DNA of 26,801 nt from Bremia lactucae. Taxonomy: Eukaryota; Oomycota; Peronosporomycetes; Peronosporales; Peronosporaceae. The notes under the pieces are model-generated. The model worked only from the letters and a program-made list of their open reading frames with translations, was not told where the DNA came from and did not search any database. The translations under genes and the position numbers were made by a program. Positions 16,241 through 26,160 of the stretch are shown here, piece by piece. The DNA lies in NCBI RefSeq assembly GCF_004359215.1, contig NC_090615.1:4723964-4750764 (forward strand), given 5' to 3'. Each line of letters begins with the position of its first letter. Within the stretch, counting starts at the first letter, position 1.

Positions 16241-18487
16241 ATGAGTGGAAAAAATATGATCTCGCTTGAGGAAGGTTGGGATGAGGAAATAAAACCCAAG
16301 GCTATTGACGTGCTGCTGGACATTTTAGACAAGGGTTTTGATCAAGTTAAGGTTTCGTCTTTCCCACCGAATGCTTTCATGCCTATCTACACGACGTGCT
16401 ACAACATGTGTACGCAGCGCTCACCATATAATTTCTCCGAGCAGCTCTACGACCGTCACGGTCAGACCTTTGACAACTACTTGGAGCAAAAGGTGCTGCC
16501 CAGCTTAGAGCAGGCACACGACGAATCCTTTCTGCAGGAACTTGTGAAGCGCTGGACCAATCACAAGCTTATGATGAAGTGGATGACGCGTTTTTTCATG
16601 TATTTGGACCGTTATTACGTCAAACACCACTCACTTCCTACGTTGGACGACGCTGGCTTACAAAGTTTTGATCGTATGGTTTTCCAAAAAGTCAAGGTCC
16701 GCGTAAAAGACGCCATGAGTGACCTGATTGAGAAGGAACGTAATGGAGAAATCATCGACACGACGCTAATGAAAAATTGTGTCGAGATCTTTGAGATTAT
16801 GGGTATGAACTCCCTTGATTGTTACCAAAGCGGTTTCGAGATAGACTTTGTAACCGCTAGTGCCATATACTATGAGCGCAAGTCCAAAGGTTGGCTCAGT
16901 GAAGACTCGACGCCCGTTTATCTTCAAAAAGTTGAAGAGGCTTTGCAAAGCGAACGTAGCCGCGTGCATACGTATCTGCATAAAAGCACGGAGCCTAAGC
17001 TCGTTAAGAAATTGGAGAGTGTGTTGCTGGAAGCTGCGCAGAAGGAGCTTCTTGAAAGAGAGAATTCGGGTGTGATTGCCTTGTTAAAAAATGACAAATT
17101 AGAGGATCTTGCTCGTATGTACCGTCTATTTTTTCGTCTTAACAATGGATTAGAGCCGATTGCAGACCTAGTCCAGCAACACATTACGACTGTAGGGAAC
17201 GACATTGTTGCCAAGCGCGCCAATGCAGTTGCTTCTGGCAACGTGCGTGATCCCAGTTCCGATCCGACATTTATAAAAGATATTCTTGCCATTCACGACA
17301 AATTTCGAAGTATCGTGAATGAACAGTTTGCAGGGAACTCGCTCTTTCAAAAGGCTTTGAAAGAAGCTTTTGTCGAATTTGTCAACAAAGATGTTGGTCC
17401 AGATAGTTCAGCAAAGCTCATGAGTACATTCTGCGACCGCATATTGAAGACTGGCGGAGAGAAGCTCAGTGACGAGCAGGTCGAGGACTATTTGGAAAAA
17501 GTAGTGTTTGTGTTTTCATATCTTACGGACAAGGATCTCTTTGCTGAGATATACCGTAATCAACTTGCCAAGCGTTTGCTAAATCAGCGATCAGCTTCGG
17601 CTGATGCAGAGGTTCTAATGATTGGCAAGCTGAAGCTACGCTGTGGTGCACAATTCACCGGTAAAATGGAAGGCATGATGAACGATTTAGCCATCGGCAG
17701 TGATCACCATCAAGAATTTGAAGGCTTTTTAAAAAAGCAGCGTGAGGGCAACTCAAACGAAGCCGCTTTAAGCATCGAGTATAGCGTCCAGGTACTTACG
17801 ACAGGTTATTGGCCGTCGTATCGTATCCTCGAGGTCACAATGCCGCCACTCATGGTCAAGTGCATGAATCTCTTTAAAGTATACTACGACTCGAAAACGA
17901 GCCACCGTCGGTTGCAGTGGGTGCACTCTCTGGGAAATGCGACCGTTCGTGCTAATTTCTTAAAGAAGAAGTGGTACGATCTGCAAGTGACTACTCTACA
18001 GGCTGTCGCGCTGCTGCTTTTCAATGAAGGTGACGGTGCGCTATCATTCGAGGCTGTGCGGGAGTCGTTAAACCTCACTGTGGACGTGGTAAAGCGCATT
18101 ATGCACTCGCTTTCGTGTGGCAAGTACAAGCTGCTGACAAAAACACCTGCGGGCAAGACAATTTCCACTAGCGACTACTTTACTGTGAACAGCTCATTTG
18201 CTTCTCCAATGCGTAAATTGCGCATCCCGATGGCTTCGTTAGAGGAGAGTTATAGTCAGAAAAATGTGGAAGAGGACCGCAGTATTGCCATAGAAGCTGC
18301 GATTGTGCGTATCATGAAGGCAAGAAAAACGCTTCAGCATCAACAGCTAATTTCAGAAGTATTGAGCCAGCTGGCGTTTTTTAAGCCAAACCTTAAGGTT
18401 ATTAAGCGTCGTATTGAGGCTTTGATTGACCGCGAGTACCTCGAGCGCGACCCGGACCAAGCTAATACGTACCGCTATCTCGCATAA
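16241..18487 (+). CDS. CUL1: Cullin-1, scaffold of SCF ubiquitin ligases
   Basis: This intact single-exon gene encodes 748 residues from ATG 16241 (MSGKNMISLEEGWDEE); ATG 16256 is an equally possible start. The frame stays open upstream to 16208, but only with a TTG. Cullins hold a substrate adaptor at the N-terminus (SKP1 for CUL1) and the RING protein RBX1 at the C-terminus. The N-terminal repeats include YNMCTQRSPYNFSEQLYDRH and ELVKRWTNHKLMMKWMTRFF, which are close to plant CUL1 and favour CUL1 over CUL3 or CUL4. The cullin homology region holds DKDLFAEIYRNQLAKRLL. The C-terminal winged helix has the neddylation motif IVRIMKARK, with the acceptor Lys at about residue 693, and the protein ends in the classical YRYLA. 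Length and all landmarks are normal. It is convergent with UTP7 134 bases downstream. Confidence 0.97.
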   Translation: MSGKNMISLEEGWDEEIKPKAIDVLLDILDKGFDQVKVSSFPPNAFMPIYTTCYNMCTQRSPYNFSEQLYDRHGQTFDNYLEQKVLPSLEQAHDESFLQELVKRWTNHKLMMKWMTRFFMYLDRYYVKHHSLPTLDDAGLQSFDRMVFQKVKVRVKDAMSDLIEKERNGEIIDTTLMKNCVEIFEIMGMNSLDCYQSGFEIDFVTASAIYYERKSKGWLSEDSTPVYLQKVEEALQSERSRVHTYLHKSTEPKLVKKLESVLLEAAQKELLERENSGVIALLKNDKLEDLARMYRLFFRLNNGLEPIADLVQQHITTVGNDIVAKRANAVASGNVRDPSSDPTFIKDILAIHDKFRSIVNEQFAGNSLFQKALKEAFVEFVNKDVGPDSSAKLMSTFCDRILKTGGEKLSDEQVEDYLEKVVFVFSYLTDKDLFAEIYRNQLAKRLLNQRSASADAEVLMIGKLKLRCGAQFTGKMEGMMNDLAIGSDHHQEFEGFLKKQREGNSNEAALSIEYSVQVLTTGYWPSYRILEVTMPPLMVKCMNLFKVYYDSKTSHRRLQWVHSLGNATVRANFLKKKWYDLQVTTLQAVALLLFNEGDGALSFEAVRESLNLTVDVVKRIMHSLSCGKYKLLTKTPAGKTISTSDYFTVNSSFASPMRKLRIPMASLEESYSQKNVEEDRSIAIEAAIVRIMKARKTLQHQQLISEVLSQLAFFKPNLKVIKRRIEALIDREYLERDPDQANTYRYLA

Positions 18488-18620
18488 CTATTTCTGCCGT
18501 ATGTAAACTTTGTGTTCGGCAACAAAGTGGGTTTGAAAATGCAATAAAAGCTACTGCGGTCGTAGCTGTTGCTATAAAAATGGCTGTTTACTTAGTAATA
18601 ATCTACTGGTACCTATGCCT

Positions 18621-20239
18621 CTACTTTTTAAAGAAACGATTTAGTGCCGTCGGCGCACTCTCAGCCTTATCATTCCACTCGCGCTGCTGTTCCTGCCGCT
18701 CTTTGCGTTTCCGTTTGCTCATCAATTGCTCGCGAAACTGTTGTTTTTGTGCGTCAACAACGTTTTGCTGTTTCTTCCGTAGTCGTCGCGAGGGGCGATT
18801 CTTGCCACGCATCTTCTTCTTGGTTTTTTTTAACATGTCATCGCCATTGGCAAGTCTCATTTGGTGGATCTTCTTTTCCTGCTCGTCAACTGGGTCCATG
18901 TCTACACGCCCGATGGCGTTTGGGTCTAAGGTTATCATTTCTGGACGAATTTTCTCCAACAGCGAGCGCACTTCAGATTCGTCCCGCTGTTTGTGATTCT
19001 CAAATGGATTTGCCTCATATGTGTCAAAGTTAGGCTCACCGGAGCCAGGAATCACGATCGAGTTAAAGCCGGTTGCATGACCTACTCCCAGCACATCCTC
19101 AAATGGACGAAATGCCACCGATGCGATCATTGATCCTGGAATCTGGTGGGTCATGTATGGCCGGATGGGTGAGCTGGACGAGTATGTGCCTTTGAGCACG
19201 TGGACGTTCGGGCCAAAGCCTACTGCAACAAGTCCACGCTGACTAACGCTCAGAGTATTGGCTGCTGCGCTTAGGTAGTAATTGTTAAGCTCCTGGTATT
19301 TACGCAAGTCAAATACTTTCACTTTTCGATCGGCACCAGCCGTAATGAGATAGTTCCCACTGTTGTCAATGCCCATTGAGCGAACTGCAAGAAGTAATAT
19401 ACAAAGATTGAATAAAGTGCTCGCAATAACGTAAAGAAAAACAACAACGTACTTGGTCCTTGGTGACACTGCATCTTGACAACGGCATCCGACATATTGG
19501 GCGTCCATAGGGTTACAATTCCACTGGCGTGGCCAAGATTTACAACAGCGTTCCATGGATTTAATGCCATGGTATCACACAAACCCTGTTTCGTACGGTG
19601 TGTCGACACCTGCTTTCCTATTGTTACATCATGGTAGGTCAACAATCCATTGCCGCTTACACACGACAGTAGGAAATGATAGGGGAGAAATTCCATCTTC
19701 CGCGGTTGTGGAATAGTCCGGATACAATGCGCTTCGGCACCCGTGCTATCATAAATGTATACGTGTTTCTTTTGCGCCACAGCGAAGAGAGAGTCGTTGT
19801 GTAAAAAAGTTACGTCACGGACAAGGTCATTAGCTTGAAGTTCACAAGTAAGCTTCATGCGCAATGTATCCATCTGCACTAGATGGCCCTTCTGGCTGCC
19901 AAGCAACATGTTGCGGCCGTTGCGCGTATACTTGACGCAGTACGAGCCGTAGTCAGGTAAGCTTAGGCTAAAAATCTTGTGTGCTGTATTAATGTCCACG
20001 TTTTCTGCGAGCTGCTTCTGAGAAAATTTGTAGGTCTTCTCAAGACCTTCGGCTTCTAGTAAACCAGCCTTGTCGGGAAGAAGGATCTCAGACTTAGCGG
20101 CGGATTCAGCCGCCAACTTTTGCCTCTCATCAGCCCGTTGTAGGGATCCCTTTAGCTTCTTGTCCCGAATGCCACGGACAGAAACGCCACGCCCGCGCGT
20201 GTACTTGTCCACATGCTTGATCTTACCATTCGACTTCAT
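18621..20239 (-). CDS. UTP7: UTP7/WDR46, WD-repeat protein of the small-subunit processome
   Basis: There are two exons, 20239-19453 and 19384-18621, giving 516 codons. The intron 19452-19385 (68 nt) starts GTACGT and ends TTGCAG; splicing joins HQGP to IRSMGIDNSG, which restores the WD repeat. The N-terminus is basic (GKIKHVDKYTRGRG). A beta-propeller spans about residues 90-370 (SLPDYGSYCVKYTRNGRNML, GADRKVKVFDLRKY). The C-terminal BING4CT domain has NPFENHKQRDESEVRSLLEK and IRPEMITLDPN, and a Lys/Arg-rich tail fits a nucleolar location. Utp7 (human WDR46) works in early 18S rRNA processing. Length is normal (yeast about 554). Both splice signals are on the correct strand and the phase is exact. 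Confidence 0.95.
19385..19452 (-). other. Intron of UTP7, 68 nt
   Basis: On the minus strand the sequence begins GTACGTTG and ends TACTTCTTGCAG. Exon 1 has 787 coding bases and exon 2 has 764, together 1551, a multiple of three. Reading through instead gives stops, so it must be removed. Confidence 0.92.
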
Positions 20240-20350
20240 TTGAGCCAGTCGCTCTTAATATTGGCTGTGGTATTGGAAATTTCTACTATAAATGACAGTA
20301 TTTTTAAAAAATTATAATAATTTACTATGCACAGATAATTACGCTTGCGT
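20240..20350. other. Upstream region of UTP7
   Basis: This AT-rich stretch precedes the UTP7 start and is cut short by an integrase remnant 112 bases upstream. The UTP7 promoter is either here or partly within the remnant. Confidence 0.45.
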
Positions 20351-20623
20351 TTAATTCGCCGCCTTCGGTGGCTTGAATGTCGACGGAATTGTTGGAAATT
20401 CACCTTTTGTGATTCTGTCGGGTGTCATACAACCTTTCTGCATCTCAGGTATTATTTTTTTCTTCGATGCAGTCACTGCATTGTTGATGGAAAATTCTAC
20501 CAACGGCAAGAACTCGTGCCAACTCTTAAAAGAGTGGACGTATCCGCGAAGTATCTCTTCGAGAATTCGGTTTGCATGCTCTGTAATGGGCACATCGGTT
20601 GGAGAACCGTTGTTGTGGTACAT
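20351..20623 (-). pseudogene. Integrase scrap of another Gypsy element
   Basis: The minus frame reads EHANRILEEILRGYVHSFKS and EFLPLVEFSINNAVTAS. This corresponds to the ERVNR...LRGYV...EFLPMVEF part of a Gypsy integrase core, with the catalytic Glu in its place. It is about 90 codons with no flanking domains or LTR, so it is a truncated relic. It is not part of D, which has the other orientation. Confidence 0.8.
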
Positions 20624-20702
20624 TTACTTTATGGGTAAGATACCCTTTTATCTAATTTCAAAATAGTTCGTTACTTAAATCCCATTTATTGAGGGTAACA
20701 AA

Positions 20703-21064
20703 TGTGGTCGCCGCCAGATATAAATCTGGCGGCCAAAATCTGTTTTTGATTAGCTAGGGTAAGGTTTTTAGATTTGTATAATTAAATAAAGTGCAGTTCC
20801 CCCTTTTGATCTTAAAAGCGCTAAGCCTTCCTAAGGCTTGCGCATTGATCTGTAAGAGATAGAAGCCTTTCTAAGGTTTATCCTCTTGGGCACTAGTTGC
20901 CACTTGGTTCTACGAACCCCTGAATCCCTTGAACTAAGAATCCTTAAGCTTTAATAGCTTGCACGACTCCCTGAGTTGTTAAACCCATTAGTTCAATAGA
21001 ACTTAGTGACTCTCTGAGTCTGAAAGTCTTCCTCTGACTTTAGGAGCGAGGTAGCTCCGCTACA
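20703..21064 (+). repeat. 5' LTR of element D
   Basis: The right end is fixed by GCTACA at 21064 followed by CC and a primer site. The left end at TGTGGTCG (20703) is chosen because it begins with TG and a palindrome follows; it cannot be checked without the 3' LTR. Several hairpins lie inside, among them the 10-bp palindrome at 20710-20733. Confidence 0.6.
20710..20733. repeat. Perfect 10-bp inverted repeat near the start of LTR D
   Basis: GCCGCCAGAT at 20710-20719 and ATCTGGCGGC at 20724-20733 enclose ATAA. It could form a cruciform or a hairpin in RNA, or serve as a binding site for a dimeric protein. Confidence 0.9.
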
Positions 21065-21066
21065 CC

Positions 21067-21078
21067 TGGTAACACTGG
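21067..21078 (+). promoter_or_regulatory. Primer binding site of element D
   Basis: TGGTAACACTGG stands two bases after the LTR end, in the same layout as in B (TGGTAGCACTGT). The pair suggests one tRNA type whose 3' end resembles CAGTGYTACCA. Confidence 0.65.
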
Positions 21079-21124
21079 TAGTCAATCTACGCCTGAGTCT
21101 TTACAAGACTAAACCCTCAAGAAT

Positions 21125-22065
21125 ATGGAAGAGGTTTCAAAATTGTCAGAAGCGCAACGCGTCGCTTATGACAAGCTCAAAACCTTATTTGGGCTTGAGC
21201 ACGTGAAATTTATTATTTCCCAGGGACCAGAGGTCCTACATGGAAGGCTTGAAGCCTTCATGCGGTACGAAACTTTCCTGATCGGTCAGGTACAGGACCA
21301 CTTAGCGGCATCTATGCCAACTCGGTACATCTCTGTATCTGACTTAGAGCCGAGAGCTCGCCCTCTAACTGTTAATGAGAAGACATTTGAGGGAAAGGAG
21401 GGAGAAAATCTCCCTTTAAGATTAAGCAGATGGAAATGTCCATCGACTCCGCCTTGTTCTTAACAGAACGGCAAAAGGTGTCTATGGCCATTTCCAAACT
21501 TGGAAGTAGAGCCATGGAGTGGGCACTATTGTGCAGCACGTCCATAAACGACTCGTTTCCCTCATGGGGTTCGCTGAAATGCAAATGACTAGCATGTTTG
21601 CACGGCCTGATCAGGCTTTTCGCATGCAAGCACGGCTCCTAGCGACTCGACAGGGTAAAAGAACCCTAGGGGACTTTGTCCAGGAGTTGAAAACTCTCAT
21701 TGCATCTATGCATCAAGACCCGGTGCAAGAAGCAATTGTAGTAACTATCTTTATGGAGGGTCTCAATGAGGGCGTTGCCCGGACGGAATTATTTCGAACT
21801 CATTGGGCTGCGTTCGAAGAGGCAGTTGCCATAGCGCTACGCGCTGAGTTTGACTCGAAGTCTTCTCGCGTTAGCACGCCTGTTTACCGAACAAGCTCTT
21901 CGAGCACATGGATTCCGTCTAATAGAGTTGAACCTATGGATTTAAGCTTCGTTGAGGAAGGAGAAGAGGCTCTTCAAGCTATGGAACAGCATAAGACCAT
22001 CCGTTGATGTTATATGTGCGGAAGCCGAAACATTTACGTCCGGCCTGCCCTCTTCGAAATTCGCG
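21125..22065 (+). pseudogene. Gag of element D, broken
   Basis: It starts at ATG 21125 ([18 protein letters not shown]). A frameshift near 21410 and another near 21520 divide it; the third piece, 21519-22007, holds the capsid-like middle with DFVQELKTLIASMHQDPVQE and IFMEGLNEGVARTELF. PMDLSFVEE precedes a damaged zinc knuckle: CYMCGS is there, but the His and last Cys are lost. A TGA at 22005 cuts just before the knuckle. The order and motifs match gag B. Confidence 0.85.
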
Positions 22066-22239
22066 TAAAGCCCGAAAGAGCTCGAACACCGACCTAAACA
22101 GAGATCTGGTACGGTGCGGGAAAACGTCGATACCCAGTAGGTGCGGGGCGCCCTACTGGGGAAGACCTAGGCTCTGTTGAACCTCTAGGAGGTGAAAATA
22201 AACAGAACCTAGCCCGACTGTAAAGGGCTTTTGACAAGC

Positions 22240-22560
22240 CGTGGTCAATTTTAATTGACTTAGGAGCGTCTTGCAATTATGCTCGACACCTTTCTTTTGA
22301 AGGAAGTCAACAATACTTGAGGCGCTTAGAGCGCATGAAGGTGATACAATCACTGTTTGCTTAGCGACTGGGACTCGTGTCACTGTTCCCAAAGTTCCAT
22401 TGAACTTAGGTATAAAGTTTCTGGACTTTGGCAGTATAAAAGGCTGTCTCGTCCTTGATTTGGATTCGAGATATGATCTCATCCTTGGTATGGCCTGGTT
22501 AGAACACCATGAGCCATGGATCGATTGGAGGTCTAAGACCTTAGGCGCCACGCGCAATGT
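22240..22560 (+). pseudogene. Retropepsin of element D, broken
   Basis: The active site reads DLGASCNYA at about 22258, with Leu at the position usually held by Ser or Thr. The flap region follows in another frame (HEGDTITVCLATGTRVTV). The C-terminal half ends LILGMAWLEHHEPWIDW at about 22480-22530, the standard form in oomycete Gypsy proteases. There are two or more frameshifts. Confidence 0.8.
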
Positions 22561-23424
22561 TCGTAGCAAAAAAAATTGGAGAGTCATGAACCCACCTTTG
22601 CTAGGCAACAAAAGCGCTATTGGCACGGATCATTGAATGAGTCTGTCAGTGTTTTAGACATTGGCATGTCTGAGTTAGTAAACTCTAATGTTACAAACAT
22701 TAATTCTGAGCCCGACTCAGCAATCCGTCGGGTGACACTCGTTATAATAACGATTCACTAAATGCTGAAAGCATTTTTGGCCTAAGGCCGAATCATCAAT
22801 AGTGAAATATCCTTGAGATACGTGGAGTGGCACGTCTAAGTCCACCGAGTATGGTCGGCCGAGGTGGCACCATACTGAGTGTCAATAGTGACACTATTGG
22901 CGGTTCGCCAGGGTATTTTGGGTCGAACCCTCCTAATGCACGTGAAGCGACACGTAAACGCTCGCTGGATAAGGAAGTTGAGTTACATAACGCCTTATCA
23001 GATGTCAAATTAGACACCATGTCTTGTATAGAACCAATACAGGCTGGTAAACCCGGGGACGTGAATGTCCCGGCCTCTAAGAGGCGTATTGTCTCCACTC
23101 CAAGACAGGATGGACACGAAGCGTGTATACCCTCACAAAGTGATACGAGTGAGAAATTACATACGCTTGTAAATGGTGTAATCGGTAACATTGATGGGGA
23201 AGTCAGCCTTGCAGCAATCCCTTCGTTACATGCTCTTTTAGAGCTTGACGAAATGTCTATTGATGAGTGCGGCCGAGCCTTAAAGGCTGGCGGCTTATCT
23301 GAGATGGTGGTCATTGAGACCAACAATTAAGTTAAACTCATCGTCACTTCTAGACGAAGCTGTCGTGGATGACACAAAAGCTGCACTTAGTGCGCGAAAT
23401 GGGTCATCGATCCTTTAAGATCCT
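22560..23424 (+). pseudogene. Protease-RT linker of element D
   Basis: This linker of nearly 290 codons has several open stretches, the longest at 22827-23330 (167 codons: [17 protein letters not shown], then [20 protein letters not shown]). No known domain is seen. A minus-strand ORF over the same bases (22796-23326) is taken as its shadow. Confidence 0.55.
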
Positions 23425-24290
23425 ATGGATCCCTTCTATTCCTTGATTAAGAAATTTCAAGATGTGGTATGTAATAATCCACCATCTGTTTTACCTCCGG
23501 ATAGAGGTGTTCGTCAGGAAATTGACTTGGTTCCGGGAACCAAATACTGTGTCACAAGACAATGGCCTTTACTAAGGGAGCATTGTGACGTCATAGACGA
23601 TTTCTTCCGTGCTAAGCACGAGGCTGAATGGCACGATAGTGAAAATCTCCTCATTCGACACCGACATTTTGTGTCAAAAAGCCAAATGGTAAATGGCGCA
23701 TTGTACATGCTTATAATAAGCTTAATGGCTTAATGCTGTCACTATACCACCACAAACCCCCTTTTCTAGAAAGGATGTTCTTCAGAACAATATAGTGCGA
23801 TGTACAATGTCCAGTGCATTGGACTTAGTCGATGGTTACTACCAATTGCTCATGAGAGCTAGCGATATCCCGCTAACAGCGGTTAGCAGCCAAAGCGGCA
23901 TGTTATGGGAGTGGCTGGTTATGCCACAAGGGCTTTCCAACGCCTCGGCAACATTAAATCGTCTAGTGACGCAACTGTTTCGCCCTCATCGAGGTTATGC
24001 ACAGACTTATTTCGATGACATTTTTGTCCATAATCGTGCGCAGCAGGGTCGGTCGGATATGGACAACCATTTAGACCATTTGCGAGCAGTGCTCGAGTGT
24101 ATGCGCACAAATAAATTGAATGCGAATGCATCTTAATGCATTTTTGGCGCAGACGAAAATTTCTTTTTAGCATGCTTCATTGGAAAGCGAGGCCTTATGG
24201 CGGATCCCGCTAAGGTAAAAGCCACAGTAGATTGGCCTATTCCTAAAAGCCAAAAGGATTTGCGTAAGTGTTGGGTCTTGCCAATTATTT
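23425..24290 (+). pseudogene. Reverse transcriptase of element D, broken
   Basis: Entry is at FQDVVCNNPPSVLPPDRG and EIDLVPGTKYCVTRQWPL. After shifts, 23795-24136 holds the palm: SALDLVDGYYQ with the first Asp, GMLWEWLVMPQGLSNASATL and the catalytic box TYFDD. The sequence leading to RNase H, DWPIPKSQKDLRK, is in the open piece that starts at 24197. The catalytic boxes survive; frameshifts at about 23640, 23740 and 24136 disable it. Confidence 0.88.
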
Positions 24291-25011
24291 ACACAAATAA
24301 AGCGAAAATTACGCGGATATGGCTAGGCCATCATCTAATCTCCTTAAAAAGGATACAGAATGGTGCTGGACTAGCACCGAAATTAATGTTTTTCAAGCAC
24401 TTATGGATAGTCTTATCCATGACCCGATTCTGGCACTGCCAAACCCAAATTAGCATTTTAGTGTCGTCCGTAACGCATCAGATTTTGCCATTGGCAGTGC
24501 TCTGTTACAAACAGATGTTGATGGGCATGAACGTGTTATTGCGTTCGAGTATAGACAGCTTAAAGCTGCGGAAAAAAATTACTCAGTTCATGACAAATAG
24601 TTACTTGCTATGAAGTATGCTCTCGTCAAATTTAGCGTTCATCTGCTCGGCTCTAAGCCGTTTGTGATGTATACAGATCACGCGTCATTACGCACGGCGA
24701 CTAAGTCGTTCCATCTCTCACAGAGATTGACCAGATGGGTATCTTTTTTCGCGGAATACAACATTGAGGTGAAGTATAATCCCGGTAAGCAGAATGCTTT
24801 GGCCGATGCGATATCACGCAGGCCGGATTATGAGCTTTCACATTTAACGACTATCTTGTCGCCTATTCCTGAATTAACCCGTTCGGCTTACGCCAAGGAT
24901 GAACAGTGTGTAGCTCTGCTACGAGCTTTAAAGAACTCTGATTCAGGTATTAAATTTCCGGCACGTTTGCGTGCAAGGTTACATCGACTTTCTATCGATA
25001 GTGACCTGTAG
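24290..25011 (+). pseudogene. RNase H of element D, broken
   Basis: The first half (24380-24600) is shifted, with DFAIGSALLQTD and HERVIAFEYRQLKAAEKN. The second half, 24610-25011, is open: MYTDHASLRTATKSFHLSQR and YNPGKQNALADAISRRPDYE, the usual end. A TAG at 24598 separates the two. Confidence 0.85.
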
Positions 25012-25029
25012 CTTTATTGCACAGACATC

Positions 25030-26160
25030 GCGGACCCTCCGCGTGTCGTTGTTCCTCATGATGAGGATTTGAAGTACCGAATATCTATGAGGCACATGAT
25101 ACTGTCATTGGTGGTCATCTCGGTAGAGAAAAGACCTACGGCTTTGTAAGCCAGAGTTATTGGTGGCCTAAACGTTATAGGTCAGCACATATGTTCACAC
25201 ATACGAAACTTGCCAACCGGTTAAACCCTTGGCGCATGCTGCTGCGCCACTGGCGAGCCTTCTCATCCCCATAGGTTGCTGGGAGTCTATTAGTATGGAT
25301 TTTGTATTCGGGCTACCAAAGATTCAGCCGGTAACTGCGGTATGGTGGTCTTTGTTGACCGATTGTGCAAAATGGCTAACGTAGCGGCCGTGCCGGATTC
25401 CATTGATGGAGAGGGTACAGCTAAGCTGTTTATTGATCGCGTGTTTCGACAACATGGTTTGCCAGTGGCAATTGTCCTTGATCGGGACCCCCATTTCACG
25501 GGTAAATTCGTGAAATCAATTTTCCGAGTGCTTGGCACCAAATTAGATATGTCCACTGCGGACCATCCGCAGACCGATGGTCAAATTAAACGTGTCCATC
25601 GCGTCATTGAAGACGTTTTACGCAGCGTGTGTCTCAGACACCAAATCGCTAAAGTCCAATGCTCCCAGTGGTGGAGTTTGCGTTAAATAACGCTGTCCAT
25701 GCCTCTACAGGCTATACTCCATTCTATGTAAACGGTCTTACCCACCCACGCATTCCAACGATACCACTGCGTGGTTCAGGGCTTGGTGGGAGAATTAGCC
25801 GATAGGCTTGCTGATATCAGCCCTGGTACCGTTCGGAAACAAGTAAGCGAGTTTCTCGCGACGCGATTTAGTGTCTTAAGACACGTAAGGGATACGATTG
25901 CTGGTAGCCAAGACAAACACAAAAACAAGCAGATGCCAAAGGCAGAAGCTGTAGTAATTCTTATATGTCCGAGACGGAGTTTTACTAAACGCTAAAAATC
26001 TACCTACTAACTTTGTTTCCGCGATCTTCAAGACCAAATTGCACCCGCGCTTTATTGGACCATTTACGGTCGTGACCAAGATGGGCCTAGCTTATACGCT
26101 TAACCTTTCTAGCAAGCTGCGTATACACCCAGTGTCTTACGTTGGCTTGCTTAAGCCATA
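25030..26160 (+). pseudogene. Integrase of element D, inactive
   Basis: In the zinc domain the His pair is kept (HDTVIGGHLGREKTYG), but both Cys are gone (THTKLANR where RTCEICQR is usual). The core has SMDFVFGLPK (first Asp) and LDRDPHFTG (second Asp); the third acid is replaced, since DGQIKRVHR stands for DGQTERVNR (Glu to Lys). The C-terminal domain has SQDKHK, the GPF motif in FIGPFTVVTKMGLAYTL, and HPVSYVGLLKP before a TAA at 26158. There are several frameshifts. Confidence 0.88.

Noticed and set aside
16766..18168. Minus-strand ORFs of 60-122 codons
   Set aside because: They are shadows of the CUL1 coding strand.
18580..19033. Plus-strand ORFs of 129-138 codons
   Set aside because: They are antisense to the well-supported second exon of UTP7 and have no domain of their own.
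19385..19556. An in-frame N-terminal extension of the second UTP7 ORF into 19556
   Set aside because: This is intron read-through plus frame-shifted exon 1. The GT-AG intron joins the WD repeat in phase.
22796..23326. 176-codon minus ORF
   Set aside because: It lies opposite the protease-RT linker of D, not at the site of the shared antisense frame, and has no coiled coil or other feature.
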